Source of the DNA: a virus | IMG/VR virus record: IMGVR_UViG_3300044733_003732 | Location: 1-38,382 of that record | Strand: one strand, 5' to 3' | Length of the DNA: 38,382 nt | Part shown: piece after piece, positions 24,921 to 32,017 of the stretch | Layout: the number at the start of each line of letters is the position of its first letter | Numbering within the stretch: the stretch's first letter is position 1 | Translations under genes and position numbers: made by a program | The notes under the pieces: generated by a model | The model's input: only the letters and a program-made list of their open reading frames with translations | Told to the model about the DNA's origin: nothing | The model's database searches: none

Positions 24921-26838
24921 CAAGCTCGCAATTACCGTCTGAACTGCAGGCAAGCGTAGCATTTGTAGAAGTTCCATCCTCTGTTTCATAAAAAGACAAA
25001 TCTTCCCAGCGAATTTCTTTTGGCATCTTTGCAACAAGTGCCTCGTAATCTTCTTTGCTAACTTCTTGGTATGGAGCCTGCTTGTATGAGTGGTCAGAAT
25101 GTGGCAGGAATGAAATTCCAGAGACTTCGTCAAAATGCTTATAGACCCATGCTCCAACTTCCATCCACTCATCTTCTTTTACAGAAACTGTAATAGATGG
25201 CTTATGCTCACACCATGCACGTTGATAAACTAACCAAATGTTTAGGTGTTCGATAGCTGTTAAATCATTTCTAACAATTGCACCTTCTGGTGCCTTTACT
25301 GGAAACGAAAATACGTAAGTCTCGTTTGGCTTCATTACGTCGTCTTCTACTGGAATTCCAACTTCTTTCAAAAATGTAGAAATAGGATCTCCCTTTGAAC
25401 CACGTACTGTACGAATGTAATATGGAGAATGCCATGCATGCATTCCTGAAGATACCCCGACCAATTGAGATACTGTTCCAGATGGCTTTACACAAGTAAT
25501 AGCGGCAGACTCAGGAATCCCAATTTTCCCAGCCTCATCTTTATTCTTTGCTCTTGCTGATTCTCTAAGAGTCATCAAGAATTCTTCTAGGGAAACCAAA
25601 TCTTCTTTGCCTGACATAAACTTATGTCCAAATTGTCCAGTTAAAGATACTCCTAGCAGACGCTCTTCTTCTGTGTTATCTTTCCAGATTTTACGTAGGT
25701 ACTTAAAGTCTGTAAGAGTAGACTGCCATGTTCCAAGGATTGTAGCTAATTGAACCTTACGTTCGATATCTTTCTTTGTATCATTTTCACGTAATACGAC
25801 TTCTGAAAGATTACAAAACTGGTAAGGACGTAGAATAATCTCTGAGCACGGGTTAGTTCCGTAGTGAATATCTGGATCTCTTCTTCCATACTTGGCTGCT
25901 TGGGCCTGAGCTGCGGCCACGTTGTATATACCTCGTTCTCCTGACTTTGAGTCATACAAAGATTTCCATTCTGCAATAAACTGCTCCATATCTGGCTTGC
26001 GTGAATACGCAACAGAATTATTTGATAATGCACGTTGTGTGTTATTCTCCCACCAATTACCAGACTTTGCTGCAGCCATTTCAATATCATTAATATTAGA
26101 AAGAGAAATCATTGCTGAGCGACGAACTCCTCCGACTACAACTACTTCGCCAATCTTGCACATAATGTCATGCGCTTCAATAGGCTTTAACTGGCGTCCT
26201 GCTGCTGACTTAAACTTTGCAATAGTAAAATCAAATAAATTAACTAATGGTTGTGGACCAGATGATCTGCCACCCATTGTTTTAAGTCTTGCGCCTGCGG
26301 GACGAACTTTAGATACATCAATTGCTGGAATTTGTCCAGACCAAAGCAATGCAAGTAGTTCACGGTATGACTTTGCCCAACCTTGCTTAGAATCTTCTAC
26401 AACTATTACTGTATCAGACTTTTCAAATGATTCTGGCACTGCGGGAAGTTTATTAACATACTTGTACTCAACAGAAAAGCCAACACCTGTGCCACACATA
26501 AGAATATACATTGTTTCATCAAATGATCTTGGATTGTCTACTGGTACAAATGAACAATTGTATCCTGCAACATTATCTCTGTCTAGGGCAGCACCTGCAG
26601 TCATTACGGATCTCATTGATGGCATTACATTTCTATTGAACACAGCAGACTTTAGTTCTTCAACTAGTTTTGATTCTGGCTCATATGAGTATTCTTTAAA
26701 AAGGTGATTCAGCATAAAATCAAAGTATCTATCTACTGTCTCTCCCCATGTCTCACGACGGTTATCCTCTGGAATCCATCGTGCATATCTAGATAAAGCA
26801 ATAAAGTTTTCGTATGGGTTTTCAATAGTTTTTGACAT
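24904..26838 (-). CDS. nrdJ: Class II (adenosylcobalamin-dependent) ribonucleotide reductase
   Basis: 644 aa. Reduces ribonucleotides to deoxyribonucleotides with vitamin B12 and no oxygen. Key residues are present: C95 (YNCSFVPVD) and C342 (FCNLSE), the redox pair; N329-P-C331-S-E333 with the radical cysteine and acid; and the C-terminal pair C631/C637 (ACSSDGNCEL). CGTGVGFS and KPSGTVSQLVGVSSG are also typical. Length and motif spacing fit the monomeric Lactobacillus leichmannii type (triphosphate reductase, RTPR), slightly shortened. It supplies dNTPs for phage DNA synthesis. AAAGGTG precedes the start at some distance. Confidence 0.95.
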   Translation of the reverse strand: MSKTIENPYENFIALSRYARWIPEDNRRETWGETVDRYFDFMLNHLFKEYSYEPESKLVEELKSAVFNRNVMPSMRSVMTAGAALDRDNVAGYNCSFVPVDNPRSFDETMYILMCGTGVGFSVEYKYVNKLPAVPESFEKSDTVIVVEDSKQGWAKSYRELLALLWSGQIPAIDVSKVRPAGARLKTMGGRSSGPQPLVNLFDFTIAKFKSAAGRQLKPIEAHDIMCKIGEVVVVGGVRRSAMISLSNINDIEMAAAKSGNWWENNTQRALSNNSVAYSRKPDMEQFIAEWKSLYDSKSGERGIYNVAAAQAQAAKYGRRDPDIHYGTNPCSEIILRPYQFCNLSEVVLRENDTKKDIERKVQLATILGTWQSTLTDFKYLRKIWKDNTEEERLLGVSLTGQFGHKFMSGKEDLVSLEEFLMTLRESARAKNKDEAGKIGIPESAAITCVKPSGTVSQLVGVSSGMHAWHSPYYIRTVRGSKGDPISTFLKEVGIPVEDDVMKPNETYVFSFPVKAPEGAIVRNDLTAIEHLNIWLVYQRAWCEHKPSITVSVKEDEWMEVGAWVYKHFDEVSGISFLPHSDHSYKQAPYQEVSKEDYEALVAKMPKEIRWEDLSFYETEDGTSTNATLACSSDGNCELVDISA

Positions 26839-26926
26839 TTTTAAATGACACCTTTTCTCCGCCTTGCGGTATATGATTTTTTAGTTGAAGCTCAATTCTA
26901 CCAAAGTTTAATTAAAAGGGGAAGGG

Positions 26927-27922
26927 CTAAGAAAATTTTTTATCTAAATCGCTAAAAGCATTCTTGGTCAACTTAATCCAGTTATACTTTTCATGTATCC
27001 TAGTCGACTGAGCAAAATAGTAACCTGAATATGCTTTAAAGTTTATAACTGAATCATACATTAAATCCTCTAAATGTTTTGCATCTGGTTTAAACATTTT
27101 ACCAATATGCGGATCACCTACTGCTTTTGGAAGAGTCTCATCTGTAAGTCTAGACTTTAATGCAAGGGGTCCGATAAACTCTTTATACTCCGCCCATGGA
27201 TAAGTTGTTATTGTTGGCATGCCTGATGCAAGTGCCTGTAGCGGAATAAATCCAAAGCCTTCTCCCCAAGTAGGATAGATAAGAACGTGGTGTCTATGAT
27301 AAAGGCTTACCAATTCATTTATGTTATATTCGTCTGTAATTATAGTAATGTTATTATAAACAGATGATGGAGAAACAAGGTTTCCAACTTTATCATAAAT
27401 TCTAATTGAAGTTGTTAAATGAGCTTTAATGGTTAAATGATATTTTGGATCATTGCCAAACATTTTAATAAAAGTATCTAAAACTAATTGCCCGTCTTTT
27501 CTGGGAGAAGGCTCTCCAATATGCAAAAATTTAAAGACATCTTTAACAACTCTTCGCCTTGGTTTCCAAACATCTTCGATACCATGAGGATAAACCTTTA
27601 TATCTTTATTAACGCCGTTTTCTTTAAATACTTCTGAGTTCCAAGTTGATGTTGCCCAAACTTCGTCGCATAAATTAAATCTATCTACCCAGTCTGGTCG
27701 CATCCCAGTAGACTCCCAGGGAGTATATCCAATTTGATATTGCCCCTTATGTAATTTATATAAATGAGGTTGAGTAAAGTTTATTTGTACTGGAGCTTTT
27801 GGATTTGACCAAGTTACGGTATGACCTAATTGTTGTAATGATTTAACTATATGTTGTGAAGCATATCCAAAGCCTACAGCAGGATTTAATCCTGATCTTG
27901 GCGTATAAAGAGATATGTTCAT
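26927..27922 (-). CDS. GT4-type glycosyltransferase
   Basis: 331 aa, GT-B fold. The C-terminal half has HIGEPSPRKDGQLVLDTF (about 134-151) and the nucleotide-sugar binding region WGEGFGFIPLQALASGMP (219-236), the degenerate E-x7-E motif of GT4. N-terminal GFGYASQHIVKSLQQLGH is the usual acceptor-side glycine-rich start. Substrate cannot be read from sequence: a modified DNA base, a virion protein or a host wall sugar are all possible. The next minus-strand gene is the reductase. Confidence 0.9.
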   Translation of the reverse strand: MNISLYTPRSGLNPAVGFGYASQHIVKSLQQLGHTVTWSNPKAPVQINFTQPHLYKLHKGQYQIGYTPWESTGMRPDWVDRFNLCDEVWATSTWNSEVFKENGVNKDIKVYPHGIEDVWKPRRRVVKDVFKFLHIGEPSPRKDGQLVLDTFIKMFGNDPKYHLTIKAHLTTSIRIYDKVGNLVSPSSVYNNITIITDEYNINELVSLYHRHHVLIYPTWGEGFGFIPLQALASGMPTITTYPWAEYKEFIGPLALKSRLTDETLPKAVGDPHIGKMFKPDAKHLEDLMYDSVINFKAYSGYYFAQSTRIHEKYNWIKLTKNAFSDLDKKFS

Positions 27923-27945
27923 GTATTTCTTTCTGGTTGACTAAC

Positions 27946-27975
27946 TTGACAGCTACTATCAAGTAATGTTATTAT
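27946..27975 (+). promoter_or_regulatory. Promoter for the lysis operon
   Basis: TTGACA (27946-27951), 18-bp spacer, TATTAT (27970-27975). A second TTGACT lies six bases upstream of the -35. The predicted start is about 20 bp before a consensus AGGAGG. Divergent to the glycosyltransferase gene. Confidence 0.65.
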
Positions 27976-28008
27976 TATAGTTCGTTATCTCTAAAGGAGG
28001 AAATGCCA

Positions 28009-28560
28009 ATGGAGAATATAAAACAGCGCTTGAGTGATGTTGCTCATAACTGGTCGTATATAGGAATGATAACATTATTTTTATTTACTGTCCAGCCTGG
28101 ACCAACAATTACACAAGCATTGCAGGTGGAAACACCTAAATCAACAGTACAACTAAAGAAAGAAACCTTAGAGAAGTACAGCACTACTGTGTACAAGCCT
28201 TCTGAGATGCTAACAGACGGAGAACTAAAAGAACTCCTATCAGCTGTTGGTTTTGAAGGAAAAGCCCTTAAACAGGCTTGGGCTATTGCTAAGGCAGAGT
28301 CTAATTCAAGACCTCTGGCTTACAATGGTAACAGGAAAACTGGAGACAGTTCCTACGGAATTTTTCAGATTAATATGTTGGGTGAACTCGGCATTGATCG
28401 TAAAGAAAAATTTGATCTAAGGTCAAACATTTTATTGTTTGACCCCGTAATAAATGCAGAGATAACGTATTATATGACTAAAGGCGGTAATGATTGGTCA
28501 TCGTGGTCTTCCCTGAATGGGGCAAGATACAAAGAGTTCCTAACCGAATTCAAAGATTAG
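28009..28560 (+). CDS. Lysozyme-like transglycosylase (probable endolysin) with N-terminal membrane segment
   Basis: 183 aa from ATG 28009. AGGAGG (27995-28000) is eight bases from this ATG but only two from the one at 28003, so 28009 is preferred. Residues 15-38 contain a hydrophobic stretch (YIGMITLFLFTVQPGPTI) that could be a signal anchor. Residues 85-180 have an SLT/lysozyme-like fold: AKAESNSRPLA with E97 as catalytic acid, GDSSYGIFQINM, and INAEITYYMTKGGNDWSSW. It should cut peptidoglycan at host exit, or act in the virion. First gene of a five-gene plus operon. Confidence 0.85.
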   Translation: MENIKQRLSDVAHNWSYIGMITLFLFTVQPGPTITQALQVETPKSTVQLKKETLEKYSTTVYKPSEMLTDGELKELLSAVGFEGKALKQAWAIAKAESNSRPLAYNGNRKTGDSSYGIFQINMLGELGIDRKEKFDLRSNILLFDPVINAEITYYMTKGGNDWSSWSSLNGARYKEFLTEFKD

Positions 28561-28572
28561 AGAGGAAGGTAC

Positions 28573-28779
28573 ATGAAGATACAGTACGTGTCTAAGTACC
28601 TTCAACTCGCAGAGAAGGGCCTTGTTCCTAGACTTGAATGTCCCATGGATCAGGGCCCTTTAATGTGCAACGAAACAAATGAGGGTATAATTTATCTATA
28701 CTGCTTATCTTGTCAGTATAAAAACAATATTGGGCTGGAGATGTATGAAAGACTCAAAAGAGCCGTCGATTCAAATTAA
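28573..28779 (+). CDS. Zinc-ribbon-like small protein (68 aa)
   Basis: 68 aa. C23-P-x-D...C31 and C43-x-x-C46 (LECPMDQGPLMC; YLYCLSCQYK) form a likely zinc ribbon. Proteins of this type are common next to lysis or structural genes of actinobacteriophages; their function is unknown to me. GGAAGG precedes the start. Overlaps the next gene by 35 bases in another frame. Confidence 0.75.
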   Translation: MKIQYVSKYLQLAEKGLVPRLECPMDQGPLMCNETNEGIIYLYCLSCQYKNNIGLEMYERLKRAVDSN

Positions 28780-28867
28780 TACCGATGGCGGACAAATAAT
28801 AGAAACAGACCAAATGGGTCGAGAAAAGTTTTGGGAAGATTTAGGACGACCAAATGATCGAGGATGA
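28745..28867 (+). CDS. Tiny protein (40 aa) overlapping its neighbours
   Basis: An uninterrupted 40-codon frame from ATG 28745 to TGA 28867, ending with GREKFWEDLGRPNDRG. The context suggests a real gene: it bridges the zinc-ribbon gene and the 70-aa gene, overlapping each, and short proteins with a G-R-E-x-F-W ending are familiar from actinobacteriophages. No function known. Confidence 0.55.
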   Translation: MKDSKEPSIQINTDGGQIIETDQMGREKFWEDLGRPNDRG

Positions 28868-29066
28868 AAAGCCACAAAATTTAGAAGATAACCTGCCTAT
28901 GGTTAATTATATTATGCTACATAGAATATATGACCTTTTAACACTTATTGCTAATAAGCTAGTTGGCCCAGAAGATGTATCTAAGATGGTTGAATATCAT
29001 GATCAGGGATACCTATTGGGCCCTGCCCCATCATTTAGCCCTGGAGAACAAGAAGACAATGCATAG
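28854..29066 (+). CDS. Small conserved phage protein (70 aa)
   Basis: 70 aa, acidic, with a helical core NYIMLHRIYDLLTLIANKL, a form often seen in small actinobacteriophage proteins of unknown role. No signal peptide or metal motif. Overlaps the 40-aa gene by 14 bases and the 66-aa gene by eight bases, so the operon is tightly packed. Confidence 0.65.
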   Translation: MIEDEKPQNLEDNLPMVNYIMLHRIYDLLTLIANKLVGPEDVSKMVEYHDQGYLLGPAPSFSPGEQEDNA

Positions 29067-29259
29067 CCCTCAAAGCATTAATGTTGTAGAGTCTTATTTA
29101 AATAAGTGCTTAAATGTAAAAGATGGCAGGTGTAACTTAACCTGGAAACATGAAGACTGCAAAGTACTTATGGATATACTCTACGAAATGACAGAAGACA
29201 ACAAGTACAAAGAAGAAGAGTGGCTATTTGATCCAGGAAAGAAACTTCTCTGGGAATAA
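29059..29259 (+). CDS. Small protein (66 aa), last gene of the lysis operon
   Basis: 66 aa from ATG 29059 (MHSPQSINVVESYLNKCLNV). A longer frame from 28963 would overlap the previous gene for over 100 bases; 29059 overlaps by eight and has GGAG upstream. Three cysteines (C17, C25, C33), charged C-terminus ending KKLLWE. Unknown function. Confidence 0.6.
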   Translation: MHSPQSINVVESYLNKCLNVKDGRCNLTWKHEDCKVLMDILYEMTEDNKYKEEEWLFDPGKKLLWE

Positions 29260-29263
29260 ACCC

Positions 29264-29292
29264 TTGACATATAATTTAAGCTATTTTATACT
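29264..29292 (+). promoter_or_regulatory. Consensus promoter for a short non-coding transcript
   Basis: Perfect TTGACA (29264-29269), 17-bp spacer, TATACT (29287-29292), starting four bases after the stop of the preceding gene. The only thing before the next terminator is about 97 bases without a credible reading frame. Confidence 0.8.
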
Positions 29293-29298
29293 TCATAA

Positions 29299-29395
29299 GT
29301 ACTGGTTGTAGCATCCCACAGATTAAGCTCCCAGTATAACGTGTAGCAATACACTAGAAAACCCCAATCGGATCCGCCTCTGATTGGGGTTTTTT
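29299..29395 (+). ncRNA. Candidate structured small RNA (about 97 nt)
   Basis: Delimited by a consensus promoter and a strong terminator. Predicted folds: TACTGG (29300-29305) pairs with CCAGTA (29331-29336) closing a 25-nt loop; GTGTA-GCAA-TACAC (29341-29354) is a five-pair hairpin with GNRA tetraloop; then a 12-pair terminator stem. No start codon with ribosome-binding site inside. I do not recognise a known RNA family. It is adjacent to a convergent tRNA cluster. Confidence 0.6.
29358..29395 (+). terminator. Strong intrinsic terminator, bidirectional
   Basis: AAAACCCCAATC (29358-29369) pairs with GATTGGGGTTTT (29382-29393), 12-base loop, T-run to 29395. The flanking A-run means it can also stop minus-strand transcription, e.g. 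after the tRNA cluster. Confidence 0.92.
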
Positions 29396-29400
29396 CTTTG

Positions 29401-29472
29401 TATCCCTAGAGAGATTCGAACTCCCGACACACAGGGTAGAAACCTGTTGCTCTTCCGCTGAGCTATAGAGAT
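29401..29472 (-). tRNA. tRNA-Arg (anticodon UCU)
   Basis: Cloverleaf by hand: acceptor ATCTCTA with TAGGGAT, U8-A9, D-stem GCTC/GAGC, anticodon stem ACAGG/CCTGT with loop TTTCTAC (anticodon TCT), T-arm GGGAG-TTCGAAT-CTCTC, discriminator A. CCA is not encoded. Reads AGA/AGG, codons common in this A/T-rich genome. Confidence 0.92.
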
Positions 29473-29473
29473 A

Positions 29474-29547
29474 TGGAGCGAGTGACCAGAATCGAACTGG
29501 CACTATCTGCTTGGAAGGCAGAGACACTACCATTATGTAACACTCGC
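29474..29547 (-). tRNA. tRNA-Gly (anticodon UCC), CCA encoded
   Basis: Acceptor GCGAGTG/CACTCGC, anticodon stem TCTGC/GCAGA with loop CTTCCAA (anticodon TCC), T-arm GCCAG-TTCGATT-CTGGT, discriminator T and encoded CCA at 29474-29476. Reads GGA/GGG. Confidence 0.92.
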
Positions 29548-29551
29548 ATCG

Positions 29552-29624
29552 CTGGACCACCTGGACTCGAACCAGGGACCTAGAAGTTAACAGCTTCCCG
29601 CTCTGCCAACTGAGCTATGGTCCA
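29552..29624 (-). tRNA. tRNA-Asn (anticodon GUU)
   Basis: Acceptor TGGACCA/TGGTCCA, D-stem GCTC/GAGC, anticodon stem GGAAG/CTTCT with loop CTGTTAA (anticodon GTT), T-arm CCTGG-TTCGAGT-CCAGG, discriminator G as usual for Asn. CCA not encoded. First of the three in the direction of transcription. Confidence 0.92.
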
Positions 29625-29632
29625 ATAATTCT

Positions 29633-29661
29633 ATTATACTAAATAAAGTGCGAATTGAAAA
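29633..29661 (-). promoter_or_regulatory. Promoter for the tRNA cluster
   Basis: Minus-strand TTTTCA (29656-29661), 17-bp spacer, TATAAT (29633-29638), nine bases from the tRNA-Asn 5' end. Two AAAGTGCG repeats overlap it, one in the spacer and one at the -35, suggesting control at this site. Confidence 0.6.
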
Positions 29662-29680
29662 GTGCGCCCGAAAAAGTGCG
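29645..29680 (+). repeat. Three AAAGTGCG iterons with 14-bp period
   Basis: AAAGTGCG at 29645-29652, 29659-29666 and 29673-29680, starts exactly 14 bp apart; the third is followed by GCGGAA. A fourth copy at 29861-29868 is followed by TCGGCGGAAG. They flank the small frame at 29724-29855 and overlap the tRNA promoter. Binding protein unknown. Confidence 0.75.
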
Positions 29681-29723
29681 GCGGAACTAGAAGCCTTATA
29701 CAAATATAAGATATAATTATTAT

Positions 29724-29855
29724 ATGCCCAGACACTTCTTTAATCTAAGTAATAGTCCTAAAAGCTACAATCAGAAGGATATTAAAGTCGAGCAGAAAAT
29801 AGAGAGAATTATCCAGTCTATTAGATTTAAGCTTTGGTTTATATTTAGAAGATAG
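29724..29855 (+). CDS. Tiny basic protein (43 aa), uncertain
   Basis: A 43-codon frame starting at ATG 29724. TATAAT (29712-29717) ends seven bases before the ATG, placing the predicted transcript start on the ATG (leaderless). The -35 is poor. The product is basic and helical (QKIERIIQSIRFKLWFIF). It lies between AAAGTGCG repeats. Could also be a chance frame. Confidence 0.4.
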   Translation: MPRHFFNLSNSPKSYNQKDIKVEQKIERIIQSIRFKLWFIFRR

Positions 29856-29883
29856 CAGCGAAAGTGCGTCGGCGGAAGAAGAG

Positions 29884-30165
29884 CTACTTAATTTTAGCTA
29901 TACGTCTCATATGAGTCCTAATACGATGACAATTAGAACATACTATTTCACATTTAGCGATTTCTAAATCAATCTTCTTTTTATCCAGAGTAGGAATAAG
30001 TTCCATAACATTTGCATGCTTCTTACCACGTACGTGGTCAAAGTCCATGACATAGTATGGATAATATTCCTTACAGTCCATACAAGGGGATGCTTCTTTA
30101 AGGTCTCTAATGTATTGCGCCAAATGAGCCTTCTGTTTGGCTATAGAGAGCTTTTCACTCTTCAT
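29884..30165 (-). CDS. HNH endonuclease-like protein (93 aa)
   Basis: 93 aa. C28-M-D-C31 (SPCMDCKEYYP), DFDHVRGKK (D42, H43), and C72...C75 in CEIVCSNCHRIRTH with H77 fit a small HNH fold with two zinc-binding CxxC knuckles. Such stand-alone HNH genes are homing-type or DNA-processing nucleases widespread in phages. Next to the tRNA cluster and the AAAGTGCG repeats, a usual place for mobile HNH genes. Confidence 0.85.
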   Translation of the reverse strand: MKSEKLSIAKQKAHLAQYIRDLKEASPCMDCKEYYPYYVMDFDHVRGKKHANVMELIPTLDKKKIDLEIAKCEIVCSNCHRIRTHMRRIAKIK

Positions 30166-30247
30166 GCTAGATAATGCCTGAGATATAGATCATTATGGCT
30201 TAATTGTAGCAAAGAATGCTTCTTAGCCTATCCCGCTTTTTTATATC

Positions 30248-31087
30248 TTAGTCAACTACTTTATTTTTTCTTTCCTGAATTATTTCCCAAACTAATTCAT
30301 CTACAGGACCATCTGATTGACTAACAACATCTGTACCGTTGCTAAGTAAAATATCAGTTACTCCCATTGCTTCTAATTCTAATAACTTTTTCTTTATATC
30401 TTCTCTACTTCCATATATAGCCCATCTCTTGATTCTTATATGTGTAGAAAAACTATTTTCTAATTCATAGTGAGCTTCTTCATATGTATTTCTTATAACA
30501 ATTTGAGCACTAACCATTACCCTCTTATAATTTGACAAAAATAGATCAGGATCTGCCAAAAAATCATCTAGCATTACTAGCCCAATATCTGCATATTTAG
30601 CAGCCTTAAGGATTACATCTTTATTTCTTGTTCCTAGTAGAATAATTGGTTTTCTTCCCATTACATATGTTTTAGAAAGTCTTTCCATCCATTCAGGAAT
30701 AAACTCAAGTCTTCCCAGTGGAGTAGTTATGTCAGTATTTACTTCATAGCTTCCTTCTGGGATAAGACCAATTTCGTTTCCACCCATTTCTCCAGAAACA
30801 ACATTAAGCATTAATCTATGTGGAGCAATTTCAGCAAATGCTGCTGCCATTTGATTTACAATTTGAGCAGTCTGCTGATATGGTCTAACTGCTATCATAA
30901 ATTTAATTTTTTTACTGGGATCTACAATGTGAGCAGCTTTTATCCAGTTATCAGAGTTGCTACCTTTAGATGTTAAAAGAATTGAGTCATACCCAAACTT
31001 TTCTTTATGAGCAAACATTCTTTTCATTGTAAATATACTTAAAGCTGCGTCAGCTCTATTCATCCAGTGGTAAGTTACCATTATCAT
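30248..31087 (-). CDS. Luciferase-like flavin-dependent monooxygenase (SsuD/LLM type)
   Basis: 279 aa. N-terminal strand MVTYHW, then FGYDSILLTSKGSNSDNW, KIKFMIAVRPYQQTAQIVNQ, and HRLMLNVVSGE match the SsuD-type alkanesulfonate monooxygenase branch of the LLM family (LKFLVAVRP..., RLLINVVTG). Later GRKPIILLGTRNKDVILKA, YADIGLVML and WAIYGSREDIKKKLLELEAMG are also family features. These enzymes use reduced FMN and O2. The protein is shorter than SsuD (about 380 aa), lacking insertions. It overlaps the upstream gene by 32 bases, so the two are linked. Substrate unknown; a true phage-carried oxidative enzyme is unusual. Confidence 0.85.
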   Translation of the reverse strand: MIMVTYHWMNRADAALSIFTMKRMFAHKEKFGYDSILLTSKGSNSDNWIKAAHIVDPSKKIKFMIAVRPYQQTAQIVNQMAAAFAEIAPHRLMLNVVSGEMGGNEIGLIPEGSYEVNTDITTPLGRLEFIPEWMERLSKTYVMGRKPIILLGTRNKDVILKAAKYADIGLVMLDDFLADPDLFLSNYKRVMVSAQIVIRNTYEEAHYELENSFSTHIRIKRWAIYGSREDIKKKLLELEAMGVTDILLSNGTDVVSQSDGPVDELVWEIIQERKNKVVD

Positions 31088-31772
31088 ACCTCAACTTAAT
31101 AGATTTAACTTCATGTTTACCGTAAACTACACCTTTATGGTTTACACCATTTCTGTAATTACCAGTAGTCTTGCCTAGCTTTTGCATCATAGCATTATAT
31201 TTATGATACTCATATCCTGTATTCTTATTATACTCTAATTCTTCAAATGGCTTTTTGGTTGCTACAGAATCATTTAGCTGACCAAGCGATATTGGCATAA
31301 CAGCAGATACTGGAGTTCTTGCTGGTAGAACTATCTTATAATTTGATCTTGTAATTTGTCCTGCAACTTGCCAAGGGCTTTCAAAGAAAGAAGTAGATAT
31401 CAGTGTTGTAAAAAGTTGAAATCCTTCTACGAATAGGTTTGGCACTGGGTATGAAAGCATACTTACATCTTCATCTGTTTTAAATACTAGTCCTGTGTTA
31501 AAGCTAACAGTGCCCCAACCTCTATCCATATTAACCCATTTATGTCCTGAAGTTACTTTAACGCTAGATGGCAACACATTCATGTTTCCGTCCCACTCAA
31601 GAATGATATCATCTGGAAAAGATATGCCATAACCCATTTGATTAGCAAGGGTCATTGGAAAACATTTATATGCGTGAGGATAAGGCAGATCTGTAGCCCA
31701 TTGTCTTTTCGTTGGTAAAGGTTCTAAAATTGCAGTAGGTCCTGGAAGTTCGTATACATCAAAATTATACAT
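31056..31772 (-). CDS. DUF6065-like protein
   Basis: 238 aa. YELPGPTAILEPLPTKRQW, then YKCFPMTLANQMGYGISFPD and ILEWDGN follow the layout I recall for DUF6065 proteins (Y-E-L...W...A-Y-R-C-L-P-L-x-x-A-N-x-x-G-W). Function unknown; beta-rich. In this window it is translationally overlapped with the flavin monooxygenase, which suggests a shared pathway. GGGA lies shortly before the ATG. The family call is from memory and needs a profile search. Confidence 0.6.
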   Translation of the reverse strand: MYNFDVYELPGPTAILEPLPTKRQWATDLPYPHAYKCFPMTLANQMGYGISFPDDIILEWDGNMNVLPSSVKVTSGHKWVNMDRGWGTVSFNTGLVFKTDEDVSMLSYPVPNLFVEGFQLFTTLISTSFFESPWQVAGQITRSNYKIVLPARTPVSAVMPISLGQLNDSVATKKPFEELEYNKNTGYEYHKYNAMMQKLGKTTGNYRNGVNHKGVVYGKHEVKSIKLRYDNGNLPLDE

Positions 31773-31787
31773 ATTAATCCCAGTCGA

Positions 31788-31865
31788 CTAAGATATTACT
31801 TGAAATATTATTCCAGCAAAGAAAGTGAGAACTATTACTATAGTGATAAGTGCAATAAGTTTCAC
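31788..31865 (-). CDS. 25-aa membrane peptide (GTG start)
   Basis: GTG at 31865 overlaps the stop of the 47-aa gene as GTGA. The product MKLIALITIVIVLTFFAGII plus FQVIS is one hydrophobic segment. Coupling to the upstream small membrane protein and the clean frame suggest it is real, but so short a frame could be chance. Confidence 0.45.
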   Translation of the reverse strand: MKLIALITIVIVLTFFAGIIFQVIS

Positions 31866-32005
31866 TTACAGCTACAGTTTTTCTTCTTCATCTTCCACCA
31901 CATCCATGCATGGTGAATAGCCATCAAGCCCATTAGGATCCACATCAGAGTCATCTCATCAATGGATCCACCTGGGGTCAATGTCATATTGTTATGATCG
32001 TGCAT
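31862..32005 (-). CDS. Small His/Met-rich membrane protein (47 aa)
   Basis: 47 aa. N-terminus MHDHNNM, a membrane helix around residues 18-36 (EMTLMWILMGLMAIHHAWMW), and a basic CSCK tail. His/Met residues on both sides and C44/C46 look like metal ligands. It is followed by a coupled 25-aa membrane peptide. A role in the membrane, perhaps metal handling or lysis control, is speculation. Confidence 0.6.
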   Translation of the reverse strand: MHDHNNMTLTPGGSIDEMTLMWILMGLMAIHHAWMWWKMKKKNCSCK

Positions 32006-32017
32006 TATTTAATTATA

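Noticed and set aside
25922-26707. 261-aa plus-strand frame
   Set aside because: Antisense shadow of the ribonucleotide reductase gene, which has all family motifs.
29354-29560. 68-aa minus-strand frame
   Set aside because: Lies over two tRNA genes and the terminator.
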